Below are positions 19,453 to 27,903 of a stretch of 37,756 nucleotides of DNA, piece after piece. Positions within the stretch are counted from its first letter, which is position 1. Every line of letters begins with the position of its first letter. A program made the position numbers and the translations under genes. The notes under the pieces were generated by a model. It saw only the letters and a list, made by a program, of their open reading frames with translations. It was not told the DNA's origin and searched no databases. Source of the stretch: Chara braunii (lineage: Eukaryota; Streptophyta; Charophyceae; Charales; Characeae); the NCBI GenBank assembly GCA_003427395.1, contig BFEA01000037.1:1052557-1090312 (forward strand), written 5' to 3'.

Positions 19453-19575
19453 TTTGCTTATCAGGAACCCGAGGACGACCGCTGGTTTACTAGAACTGAA
19501 CTTTTAGAAACAGCTCGTGACGTAGTCCGAGACGACGAAAGAGATAAGAAGGGTAAAGCTCCTGCCTTGGACTGA
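19330..19575 (+). pseudogene. Element 1 chromodomain-like integrase tail
   Basis: The pattern SRRSMIPP...DVEGIV...GRGRPQKQCKV, a TGA, then FAYQEPEDDRWFTRTELLETA...RDDERDKKGKAPALD and TGA corresponds to the chromodomain of chromoviruses (YxVExIL...KVKW...WE...L...A..V..Y). Elements 2, 4 and 5 carry versions of the same tail. In chromoviruses this domain steers integration to chromatin. The TGA at 19450-19452 falls inside the domain. Confidence 0.75.
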
Positions 19576-19613
19576 GATATTCTCAGAGGACCTCGAACTT
19601 AGGCCGGCGGGAG

Positions 19614-20530
19614 GGAAACAGTTTTCACCTCCGCAGTAGCGGATGCAGATCCCAGGGCTCGATCCCTGTGTATTTGAACACATGACCTGCGTCTTAGGAG
19701 TTGCTGTTGTCCGTCGTAGGCCAGTGTAGTCGTCGGGTCTTGAATTGTAGTCCTGTCGAGTAGGGGTCAAGTTTGTAGCAGAGGTCGTAGCTGTAGTATT
19801 TCTGAAGGGTCAAGGTCGTAGCTGCTACAGTCCTGAAAGGTCAAGGTCGTAGCTACTACAGTGTCGGAAGGCCAAGTCCACAAACCTCTGGAAGGTCCGG
19901 AAGTGGCCTTTCAAACGTTGTCCACAGTAGACCAGAGGCAAGTGGGCAAGTGGGCAAGTGGTGAGTCTAACTTCGCTGAGTCAACAGTACCAGTCCCAGT
20001 CTCACCTTGTACAGTCAGCAAGTACCATGAGGGACTGTGTGCACCAAGGGCCCGGTGGAACAGAGGCAGACCAACTAGTTACAGAAGTATAAATCAAGAG
20101 GCAGCATCCAGCTATTCATTCATTCCTGCATAAGCCATGCGGAAGCGCTGCTGGAGCGACTTGTGTGAGGTGGTCTGCAGAGTGCCCGAAGACGAAGTGG
20201 GCTGAAGGAGATAGTTAGCCATAGCCATAGAGAGACAGCGGCCATAGCCGCCATAGCTGATAGGCGAGTGTGTGAGTACGAGAGTGTGTGTATGCGTGTG
20301 GGATATCCAGGGTGATCGAGAATGAGTGAGTGCGAACAGTGGTGTTGGACGGAATGGCGAGAGTTGGGCTGTACAGGCGCAGATACGCCATAGCCTGTTG
20401 AAGCGAGCTTGTATCTAAACTGTGTTTTCGACTTCCATATCTCTGAGCTTTGAGTGGGCGCTGTGCGCCAGTGTGATTCACCATCTGTTTGCATGAGTGC
20501 ACAGTGGAAAAGAAAGCGAGTCTGATTGCA
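19614..20530 (+). repeat. Element 1 3' LTR (family A)
   Basis: It aligns with 5444-6377 end to end. Its first two bases are GG instead of TG. It is preceded by a short purine-rich tract (ggcgggaggg, about 19606-19615) and ends GTCTGATTGCA. It lacks the 29-bp U3 segment of the 5' LTR and has an extra gggcaagt repeat near 19945. TATA box at 20088-20093. actt follows at 20531-20534. Confidence 0.93.
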
Positions 20531-20534
20531 ACTT

Positions 20535-20588
20535 GGACTTGTCTAAGGAAAACAAAAAAGAAAAAAAAAGAAGTTACCGAGTTCTGTT
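20535..20588. other. Short spacer between elements 1 and 2
   Basis: Fifty-four bases, A-rich in the middle (aacaaaaaagaaaaaaaaag). Probably the pre-insertion sequence left between two independent insertions. Confidence 0.5.
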
Positions 20589-21584
20589 TGCAATCAGACT
20601 CCTCTTCTTCTTTATTCAGCATGCATGCAAACAGATGGCAATCCACATTGGCGCCAGGCGCCCACACAAGCTCAGAGATATCAAGGCCGAGAACACAGTT
20701 CAGATTCAAACTCGCTGCAAATGGCTATGGCGCCTGAGCGCCCTCACGTCACCAGCGCCCTTACGTCACCCTTCCGACACTTTATTCACAGCAACTGTTC
20801 ACACGCACACCACTCTGGATCTCCCTGGATGTTCCACGCACGCTCACTCTGTACCGCACACTCGCACACACACTCACCGGAGACTAGCTCTAACCTATGC
20901 CGACTATGGCCGCCTTTTACCTCCTAGCTACTAATGGTGATGGCCACTATGTCTCCCTCGCAGCCCACTTCGACTTCGGGCATCTGCAGACCACCTTGCA
21001 CAAGACGCTCGGGCAGCGCTTCCGCACGGCTCACAGCAGAATGAATGAATGGCTGGACGCTACCTCTGGATTTATACTTCTGTTGGTCGCTGGTCTGCTC
21101 GTTTCCACCGGGCCCATGGTGCACTCAGTCCCACATGGTACTTGCTGACTAGACAAAGTGCGACTAGGACTGGGTACCGCTGAGTCTACAAAGTTGGACT
21201 GCCCACTTGCCCACTTGCCTCTATCCTATCCTGGGCAACTCTCGAAAGGCCACTTCCGAACCTTTCGGAAGTCTGTGGACTTGGCCTTTCGGTACTGTAG
21301 CAGCTACGACTTTGACCTTTCAGGGCTGTAGCGGCTACGACCTTGACCTTTCAGAATTATGACAGCAACGACCTCTAAACAGCTACGACCCCTACTTGAC
21401 AGACCTATGGATTGAAACCTGACAACTACACGGAACTGTGATAGACAACAGTCAACTACCAAGACGCAGGTCACGGGTTCGAACACACAGGGGTCAACTG
21501 GATACTGTACACAGGTGAGGTCGGGGTCTAGGGATCAAGCCCTGAGATCTGCATCTACTAGTGCAAAAGGTGAAAACCGTTTCA
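20589..21584 (-). repeat. Element 2 3' LTR (family A, 996 bp)
   Basis: On the minus strand it begins TGAAACGGTTTTCACC at 21584 and ends GTCTGATTGCA at 20589. TATA box at 21071-21076. An AATAAA (tgaataaagaagaagagg) lies 20-30 bp from the LTR end, a likely polyadenylation signal. It has family A U3 repeats (tcgtagc(t/c)gctacag). Confidence 0.93.
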
Positions 21585-21599
21585 CTCACGCCTGCCTAA

Positions 21600-22363
21600 A
21601 TTCGGGGTCCTCCGAGAATACTTCAGTCCAAGGCAGGACCTTTACCTTTCTTATCTTTCTCATAGGCTCGAACTACACCTGAAGCAGTCTCTAGAAGTTC
21701 TGTTCGGGTGAACCAGCGGCCGTCTTCTGGCTCTTGGAAGGAAAACAGAACTTTGTACTGTTTCTGCGGACGACCTCCACCTCCTGTTCTGAATGCGATC
21801 AATGTCGTACCTTCCATCCATATCTGGAGGGATCATGGACCTCCGTGATGGGAACTGTTGACTTGTAGTATCAGGCAACAACTTTGACGCATGAAAAATT
21901 GGGTAGGTGTGGAGGTGTGCTGGAATCTCTATTGTTTAGGACGGTCCATCCTCTCCACCCTTGACTTCTAGGACTGGCCACGGTCCTCTATACGCAGGCA
22001 ATATCTTCTGCGAGATGTTCTCCTCAGGCGCAAACTCCTTTGACCTGACCCAGAAAAACTCCTTTGACTTGACCCAGACTAAGTCGCCAACTTGGAACTG
22101 TGATGGACGACGGTGCTTATTGGCTTATTCTATCATCTTGTGTTGGGCCTTCCTGAGGTTCTCTGTTACAGTAGTAATTTCTTTCTCGTGCTGTAGAGCA
22201 AACTCCCAAGTAACGAGCGGTAGCCTCTGAATCTCATCCCAGTTCAGTCCCTCAAACGGTCTACGTAGTTTAAAGGACTTATGTAGCTCGTTGGGAGTGC
22301 GACAAGTTGCTAAATGCACGCTGTTGTTGTATGCATTGGCTACCTTTGGGGGCATCTCATCCC
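21600..22363 (-). pseudogene. Element 2 integrase C-terminal fragment
   Basis: The minus strand reads KVANAYNNSVHLATCRTP, WDEIQRLPLVTWEFALQHE, LRKAQHKMIE, then in further frames the SH3-like tail (VGDLVWVKSKEF) and the chromodomain-like end (FRTGGGGRPQKQYKV, PEDGRWFTRTELLETA, ending GKGPALD). It closely matches 18850-19575 of element 1. It is cut upstream at 22363, so the catalytic triad is absent. A stop replaces a residue in the tail near 21938 (gtcctaaac on the minus strand). Confidence 0.9.
22032..22079 (-). repeat. 24-bp tandem duplication in the integrase tail
   Basis: aaactcctttgac(c/t)tgacccaga occurs twice with a 24-bp period. On the minus strand it repeats eight residues in frame (WVKSKEF then FWVRSKEF), between VGDL and APEEN. 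Element 1 has a single copy. Confidence 0.9.
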
Positions 22364-22924
22364 AGTCGCACTTTGTCTAGTCAGCAAGTACTGTGTGGGA
22401 TTGAGTGCACCATGGGCCCGGTGGAAAGGAGCAGACCAGCGACCAACAGAAGTATAAATCAAGAGGCAGCGTCCAGCCATTCATTCATTCTGCTGTGAGC
22501 CCTGCGGAAGCGCTGCCTGAGTGTCTTGTGCAAGGTGGTCTGCAGATGCCCGAAGTCGAAGTGAGCTGTGAGGGAGACATAGCGGCCATCGCCGTTAGTA
22601 GCCAGGAGGTAAAAGGCGGCCATAGCCGCCATAGGTTAGAGTTAGTCTCTAGTGAGTGTGTGCGTGAGTGTGCGGTACAGAGTGAGCATGCGTGGAACAT
22701 CCAGGGAGATCCAGAGTGGTGTGCGTGTGAACAGTTGTTGTGAATACAGTGTCGGAAGGGTGACGTGAGGGCGCTCAGGCGCCATAACCATTTGCAGTGA
22801 GTTTGGATCTGAACTGTGTTCTCGGCCTTGATATCTCTGAGCTTTGTGTGGGCGCCTGGCGCCAGTATGGATTGCCATCTGTTTGCATGCATGTTGAATA
22901 AAGAAGAAGAGGAGTCTGATTGCA
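22361..22924 (+). repeat. Element 3 5' LTR, truncated in U3
   Basis: It starts inside U3 at cgcactttgtctag and ends GTCTGATTGCA at 22924. TATA box 22453-22458; AATAAA at 22898-22903. It is very close to element 2's LTR in sequence and runs in the opposite direction. Confidence 0.92.
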
Positions 22925-22925
22925 T

Positions 22926-22937
22926 TGGTATCGAAGC
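22926..22937 (+). other. Element 3 primer-binding site
   Basis: tggtatcgaagc, one base after the LTR end. It differs at two positions from TGGTATCAGAGC (plant tRNA-iMet complement). Confidence 0.75.
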
Positions 22938-23134
22938 AGGTTCCCGTTGTTCCACCCTCTATCATTGAGAGGAGGAAGATAGATGCTAGTCTGGCGCCAC
23001 GTCAGCAGTGCGCCATAGCGCAAAGAGAAGAAGCGCCAATTGGGCGCCATAGCAGCAGCCAACCCGTTAAGGAAGAAGTGTCTGCCATAGCTGCGCCACG
23101 GTAGGAAGACGCCGCTCACCTGCACAGAGAACGG

Positions 23135-23140
<6 letters not shown>

Positions 23141-23199
<59 letters not shown>
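23141..23199 (+). repeat. (AG)n microsatellite in the element 3 leader
   Basis: About 29 AG units after acggcgacga. It is at the same leader position as the GA tract of element 1 (6639-6712) but shorter. Confidence 0.95.
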
Positions 23200-23201
<2 letters not shown>

Positions 23202-23242
23202 CGAAGGTTGGTGGGAGAGTCGGGGTCGACAGCCATAGCCGA

Positions 23243-23416
23243 GTTGAGCGTTGACCGAGGTGTTGACCGGTGTTGACTAAGTTGTTGATCGAGGCGTTGA
23301 CCGGGGTTAGCTGAGGTGTTGACCTGGGGTGACCTGGGCGTTGACTGAGGTGTTGATCGGGAAGTTGACTAGCGTTGACTAGCATTGACCGGAGCTGTTG
23401 AGCATGAATTTGACCA
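23243..23416 (+). repeat. TTGACC minisatellite in the element 3 leader
   Basis: About a dozen TTGACC, TTGACT or TTGATC cores in a degenerate 10-20-bp unit. Compared with element 1, the array is followed by about 120 extra bases (23421-about 23543), with agct at both sides, before the shared ttgttgaccaaaccc at about 23550. Confidence 0.85.
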
Positions 23417-23569
23417 AGCTGGAGTTGGTATACTCTCGCCAAGCCTTCAGCCTATCCCCTCGCCCTATGGATGTGCACTTAGCCCATGGTACTTGGGGAG
23501 TCTGTCTATCTCTTCTTTCTGCATTGAGTGTATGAGGTCTTAGAGCTTTGTTGACCAAACCCACCCGGG

Positions 23570-23934
23570 CTGAGGAGGGTTGTTGTCCATGTCTGACGAA
23601 TGACATGTCCCGGAGGACTAACCCTCCGAGGACCGGTACAGACCGGCGGGCTGCTCAGTGTGGTATGGTTGGCCCAAAATCCGAGCTATGGACTGCACAA
23701 CCAGTTGTCTAAGTCTTGAGAGGACTTGCTGATCACGTCGTACTGTCTGCGACGTTAAAGAATTCCTGAGGAGTTATGGGGGATCTCCGTAAATGCCTCC
23801 TTAGTAGGTCTAGGCTAGAGACCATAGTTGGCAGGGTCCCAAAGGGATTCTGTAGTCCTTAGAGAGTCAACTGTCAGTCAGTGGGTAGGTCTAAGTGGTG
23901 AGGAGTGGGACACTCTTGTCGTGCACCTACCACC
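23570..23934 (+). other. Element 3 gag leader with conserved stem-loops
   Basis: Homologous to 7201-7607. Stems cggagg/cctccg, ccggt/accgg (loop acag instead of actg) and cgtcgt/gcgacg at 23736-23754 (closing U-G instead of U-A) are kept although surrounding bases differ. The segment ends at ccaccATGG. Confidence 0.5.
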
Positions 23935-24270
23935 ATGGATGACTATCCAATGTACAACTTGCTCGTGGGGTTCTCCCTCTGGGGAACTCTCTGGTGTCTC
24001 CTTTTTCGGTTAGGCTTCTGGAACACGTTCACGTGTAGAGTGGAGGCGAGGGGTGGTACTGGGACCACTCCTTACACAAAGGAGCAGGAGGAGGAGGCCG
24101 CAAAGGTTCTGGCCGAGTAGAAGGCCAAAAAGGAGAAGAGAGAGTTAGTGAAACAGGCCAAGAAGTTGGCCTTATAAGCGGAGCAGGCTGCAAAGAAGAA
24201 GCAGTTGGAGGAGGAGATGGAGAGGTTGAAGAAGGAAGAGGAAGAAAAGCTAAAGGTGGTAGAATAAAGA
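23935..24270 (+). pseudogene. Element 3 gag N-terminal fragment
   Basis: ATG at 23935 in good context. The first 40 residues are largely hydrophobic (YNLLVGFSLWGTLWCLLF and on), followed by GGTGTTPYTKEQEEEAAKV. In-frame TAG (24118) and TAA (24175) interrupt the charged coiled coil (KKAKKEKRELVKQAKK-like, then KKKQLEEEMERLKKEEEEK). It matches 7640-7830 of element 1, except that element 1 lacks the hydrophobic stretch. Gag then stops where LTR-end sequence begins (24262). Confidence 0.75.
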
Positions 24271-24288
24271 AGAAGAGGAGTCTGATTG
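24262..24288 (+). repeat. Last 27 bp of a family A LTR
   Basis: gaataaagaagaagagga and the following gtctgattg match the end of the element 2 and element 3 LTRs (for example 22896-22922). They are fused directly to gag sequence and followed by unrelated sequence. The final ca of the LTR is replaced by tg. Confidence 0.8.
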
Positions 24289-24362
24289 TGCATGTTTACT
24301 CTGCTTCTCTGTGTGATGGCATCTCCTGTCTTTTCCATTTTTCTTTTCGCATTCGCTTTTTG

Positions 24363-24465
24363 AAAATTTTGGACCATTTCTCGATTTATGGGCATGTCAT
24401 TGTTGCATTGGAGCCATGCTAATCAATTAATCTTTGTTCCAGTTTTACTATATGTTGTGGGTACT
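24363..24465 (-). pseudogene. U6: U6 snRNA pseudogene
   Basis: On the minus strand the 3' two thirds of U6 is clear: gattagcatgg, a diverged middle (gctccaatgcaacaatgaca), then aaatcgagaaatggtccaaa and tttt. The 5' part is weaker but has taaaactggaac (U6 taaaattggaac). The AGC triad is kept, but the ACAGAGA box is not: the site reads aaagattaattg. The 5' stem-loop is also diverged. No TATA or upstream sequence element of plant U6 genes is visible at the expected place. It is therefore probably a dead retroposed copy. Confidence 0.88.
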
Positions 24466-25130
24466 CTTCACTGCCATTTGTTGGTGTGTTGTTTTTGAGG
24501 GTTTCTTTTCGTCTGCTAAAAAACTGGATCTCTGACGCGACGAACTGGGTGGCTGGCTGGTTGTCACACATTTTGTTTTCCAGGTCGACATGAACTGATT
24601 GGGGATTTCAATGATGACATGCTTGATTGGTTTTTCGGCGTCTGCCGCCGTGATGGCCAGCTAATAAATCGCCGTTGCAACAGTGAGTTTGAGGAGTCGA
24701 AGGAAGAGTAATGCACCTACTAGCAGAGGTTTATCGAAAGATTTCGAGCCATCGATGTGGCTACGTGGTTGTCGAGAAGTCGCCAGAGAAATAACAAAGA
24801 AACGACCAGGAGGAATGATATGTGGGCTGGCTCACCCACCGTTGCACGAGTGTGGTTCCGGGGAAGGAGTCAGAGAAATGATGTTGAACTAGCGGAGGAG
24901 ACGATCTCTGGATTCACATCTGGAAAAGCTTAAGAGCCTGATGTGGCGGCAATGGAATTTTTTAACTGTCATCTCATGCTAGTGTGTTCTGTGTGAGAGC
25001 AGCAAGGGCAGGTCCAGATCGCATAACATAGCAAACAACGAGCATCTGCAAACTAGGGGAGGCAAGGCTGGTGGTTATTTGTGTACTGGACAGTGGATGC
25101 GCACGCATACCTACTTGCTTGTCACAGTAT
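24466..25130. other. Unassigned sequence with a possible exon-like fragment
   Basis: A stretch at 24584-24682 is bounded by ttttgttttccag on the left and ca-gtgagt on the right, as a plant exon would be. Only one frame is open (ELIGDFNDDMLDWFFGV...), and I do not recognise it. The rest has no motif I can name. The assignment as an exon is weak because matching splice consensus over 99 bp can arise by chance. Confidence 0.25.
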
Positions 25131-25445
25131 GCTGAGATGAGATGGTAGCCCATCCAATCGGAGCAGAGTGAGAAAAGATGGGCAGAAAGTGCTTGGCTGA
25201 GATGAGATGTTGGCGCTCTGATGAGAGCAGAGCCTAAAAAAGATAGAGTCTGCTCGGCTGAGATGGGATGAAATGGTAGCCATCTGATTGGAGTAGAGTC
25301 CAAATGGATAGGCAGGGTCTGCTTGGCGGAGATGAAATGAGATGCATCTGATTGGAGCAGAGTAAAAAGAGATAGGCAGAGTCTGGTTGGTGGAGAGGAG
25401 ACGGTGGCCGTGCATTTGGTAGAGAGTGAAGATTGTAGGCAGAGT
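25131..25445 (+). repeat. Minisatellite, unit about 62 bp, about five copies
   Basis: Degenerate units like gctgagatgagatggtagcc, atctgattggagcagag and taaaaagataggcagagtct recur at about 25131, 25196, 25256, 25325 and a partial at about 25390. Unit length varies from 60 to 69 bp. No coding pattern. Confidence 0.85.
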
Positions 25446-26484
25446 TCACTGGGCTTTGGCTTAGGTTGGAGCTGTGCCCTTGCGACTCGACTGGGTGACA
25501 ACTGACGGGTTGACTTTCAACTTTTAACTCATTTGAATCAATATTTAGAAGTTGTTTGTATGCCCTTCAAGAAGCCATGTCACTTTTCTGGAGAAGCCCA
25601 ATTAACCAGTAGTTAATGAGATAAGACCATTAGCAGCAATGAGATCGAGGAGAGAGTCTCCAAGAATTATCAGTGTTGCCTGTCGTGCACTGGTCGTGGG
25701 GTGGTGGTCGGCAAAGACCACAGGACGCTCGCAATTTATCAAGGAAGGTATCCCATCTCCTGTAGAGAGCCATTTTTTCAAAATTTTCAATTGTAAAAGG
25801 AGACCCTCACTCGTCTCCCTGAACATCGAAGTGAGATGCAGGTCAGAGTCCAACACAGTCTTCATGTGCTACAAATCTCTACTACCACAAGCATGTCTCC
25901 TTCGCTCGGCCACACACGATCTCTCCCTGAACAGCGAAGTGATGCTCCCACTCGATGGGTCACTCACCACCAAGCAAAAGCTCTCTTCTACAGAAGCCCG
26001 ACCCAACAGCGCGATCCCACTCCAAAAAGAACAGAAAACAACAGCTACCAGATGGCAACTTGATTGCCCTACCACGCCAGCTATGGCTGTCTTCTTCACC
26101 GCACAGCGCACTGAAGTGTTTCAGGCAGCAGCACCACACAGAATGAACCCTCCAAAAACGAGTTTGTTTTCCTGGGAGCACTTCCCCCGTTGCCCTTGGA
26201 AGCCTCTGGATACTTGCTGGAGGCACACTTACTGCACGAACGGTACTAAGAATTGACTTCACATACACATAAGAGCAGGTCTCAGGTTAAAGGCTCTACA
26301 AGCACAGTCAACGCTTACAGGGTATAGCAACAGGTAAGGGCACAGGTAAGTCAACACCAGCTCTCGGGTCCGAACTCCAACAGCATCACACAGGCATACA
26401 ACGTAGCAGAAAAGGCAACAACAACAGCTACAGGTGCCGGGATCGAGTCACTGCAGACTTAGGAAGGTGAAATCCTTTCACTCG
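25446..26484 (-). repeat. Element 4 3' LTR (left limit not determined)
   Basis: On the minus strand the LTR begins TGAAAGGATTTCACC at 26484, close to the family A start TGAAACGGTTTTCACC, and is preceded by ggccgggacgag in the polypurine position. Pol tail sequence lies just upstream. I could not find its end (no GTCTGATTGCA and no TATAAA in this span), so the low-coordinate limit is arbitrary. The 205-residue open frame at 25639-26256 on the plus strand has no recognisable domain and lies within this LTR-like block. Confidence 0.55.
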
Positions 26485-26496
26485 TCCCGGCCCGGT

Positions 26497-26667
26497 TTCA
26501 AGGTTATCTGCAGAAACAGCTCACTGGTACTTGCATCTACTCATCCGTGTCAAATATGTGGATTCCTTTCTGCTGTTGTTCATAACCTGCAACTACTTTG
26601 GGTGCTGTTTTCTGCAGATCAGATCTACTGTATCTCCGGTCCTCTTGAGGACAGTCTTGAAACCAAT
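26497..26667 (-). pseudogene. Element 4 pol: final segment of the chromodomain tail
   Basis: Minus strand: FQDCPQEDRRYSRSDLQKTA, then PKVVAGYEQQQKGIHIFDTDE and TAG. It is the C-terminal end of an integrase chromodomain. The rest of this gene lies at 35434-37507: the frame ends there at KKYRVKYW and continues here with FQDCP once element 5 and one copy of its target duplication are removed. Confidence 0.88.
26663..26667. repeat. Element 5 target-site duplication, left
   Basis: ccaat directly before the LTR end at 26668, matching ccaat at 35434-35438. Confidence 0.88.
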
Positions 26668-27862
26668 TGTAATGAACCCAATCTGGAAAATACTTGTCAA
26701 ATGTCGTAGTACAAGGTAACTCAACGCTGAACAATGTCTCCAATAATCGTGAATGTGATCTCTGATACAATGTCTCGTAACCAAGGACGAAGAGGGGAGA
26801 GGGGGAGTAGACAGATCAGAGGGTGGAAAAGTAGGCCGGGCTTCCCCTTCGCCTCCACGTCAGCAAACAGTGTCCAATAATGAGCCTGACAGGGCCTGAT
26901 CACGTCAGTGTGCCACGTGGCACAGTTCTCCCGTGAAGACATTCAGCAGCGCACAGTATCGACGTAACAGCAGGTAAGTATCCTACCTCTCACTCAACTA
27001 TCCACAGATCCCAATCTCCCTCCTTGTCGTGTCCAACTCAGCGATGAAGACAGTGTGGCAAATGCCACGTCAGCAATGTAGACAGAGTGTTCCCTCACCT
27101 TCTCCGGGCTTCCCCCTCGCCTCCAGGTCAGCAAAGAGTGTCCAATAACGAGCCTGACAGGGCCTGATCACGTCAGTGTGCCACGTGGCACAGTCCTCCT
27201 GTGAAGACGTTCAGCAGCGCACAGTATCGACGTAACAGCAGGTAAGTATCCTCCCTCTCTCTCAACTATCCACAGATCCTGATCTCCCTCCTTGTCTTGT
27301 CCAACTCATCGATGAAGACAGTGTGGCAAATGCCACGTCAGCAATGTAGACTTACTGGCATGCGCCACATCAGCAATGTCGAAGACAGCGTGGCTTGCGC
27401 CAAGACAGGAAGGCTCCGGCAAGCAAGCAGCAGTCTCGCGTCGTCATCCACAGCGCCAGCGTACAGCCAGCATCAAGCCAGCGTCCAGCCTCCCTGGAGG
27501 GCGGGCCTTATGTAGCGTTTGACGAGGTTGACTGGCCTCAGGTCCCCCACCCACGGTGACTCAGATTGACTCACAGCCGATGGCCAGGATCCCGTACAGT
27601 TGCAAACTTCCACTTTTTTCGGATGTTGTCTGGATACCTGCATACAAACAAGTGTGTGTGTCTGATTGGCGGCCTGGGCTGGGTCCACAGAAACTTTGAC
27701 TTGTGGGCTGCGGGCAGTTGACCGAAGTCAGTTGTCAGGCGCTGGGGCCCTGAAGCCAATTTTTGGGGTTTTCCTGGCCGTATACTTCCACGGTCTTAGG
27801 CCGGGGTCGCGGCCTGCGGGTGCCCTCAGGCGACAATAGGGCATATGAAGTGGGTTATTGCA
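26668..27862 (-). repeat. Element 5 3' LTR (family B, 1195 bp)
   Basis: Minus strand: starts TGCAATAACCCAC at 27862 and ends GGTTCATTACA at 26668. It contains a tandem duplication with a 268-bp offset that the 5' LTR lacks (agtgtccaataa at about 26869 and 27137), several CACGTCAGC sites, and a 14-bp palindrome GTGCCACGTGGCAC (about 26909-26922, again near 27177). Confidence 0.92.
26842..27385 (-). repeat. 268-bp tandem duplication within the 3' LTR
   Basis: The block from cttcccc(t/c)tcgcctcca through the palindrome, agcagcgcacagtatcgacg and gcaaatgccacgtcagcaatg occurs twice with a 268-bp offset. The 5' LTR has one copy of this block (apart from the 95-bp repeat at the N). Confidence 0.88.
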
Positions 27863-27903
27863 TTCCTACTGACCCAATTTTCGAGTTCCATCGCAGAAAT
27901 ACA

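Larger units (their letters stand above)
5444..20530 (+). mobile_element. Element 1: Ty3/gypsy (chromovirus-like) LTR retrotransposon, family A, with nested inserts
   Basis: The element has matching LTRs (5444-6377 and 19614-20530), a duplicated primer-binding site after the 5' LTR, a repeat-rich leader, gag, protease, RT, RNase H, integrase with a chromodomain-like tail, a short purine-rich tract before the 3' LTR, and a 4-bp TSD (actt). The order PR-RT-RH-IN is that of Ty3/gypsy. Total length is 15.1 kb, but about 6.2 kb is foreign: the hairpin-dense insert of about 5.8 kb and a foldback satellite, both within gag. Stops in RT, after RNase H and within IN, plus frameshifts in gag and pol, make it non-autonomous. 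Confidence 0.93.
20589..22363 (-). mobile_element. Element 2: 3' end of a family A gypsy element
   Basis: On the minus strand, the end of pol (22363 down to about 21625) is followed by a full LTR (21584 down to 20589). Everything upstream of the integrase C-terminal half is missing. The break at about 22361-22366 is a junction with a plus-strand LTR of the same family. Confidence 0.9.
22361..24288 (+). mobile_element. Element 3: internally deleted family A element
   Basis: Plus strand: truncated 5' LTR (to 22924), primer-binding site, AG microsatellite, TTGACC repeats, conserved leader, gag start, then a jump from gag coiled-coil sequence to the last 27 bp of an LTR (24262-24288). Capsid, pol and almost all of the 3' LTR are missing. 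It resembles non-autonomous derivatives that keep the RNA leader but not the coding region. Confidence 0.85.

Noticed and set aside
21475-21495. tRNA T-arm-like sequence gggttcgaacac in family A U3 (also near 5535 and 19670)
   Set aside because: The bases flanking the TTCGAAC loop do not pair as a T stem, and no anticodon or acceptor arms are nearby.
24300-24320. acacagagaag on the minus strand beyond the U6 3' end, resembling the U6 ACAGAGA box
   Set aside because: It lies downstream of the U6 3' end, out of order with the rest of the gene; probably chance.
25639-26256. Open frame of 205 codons on the plus strand
   Set aside because: No recognisable domain; it lies antisense within LTR-like sequence of element 4, and its composition looks like chance.
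26960-26985. Repeated cagcaggtaagt resembling splice donors in family B LTR and leader
   Set aside because: They lie on the strand opposite to the element's genes and have no paired acceptors that I could identify.
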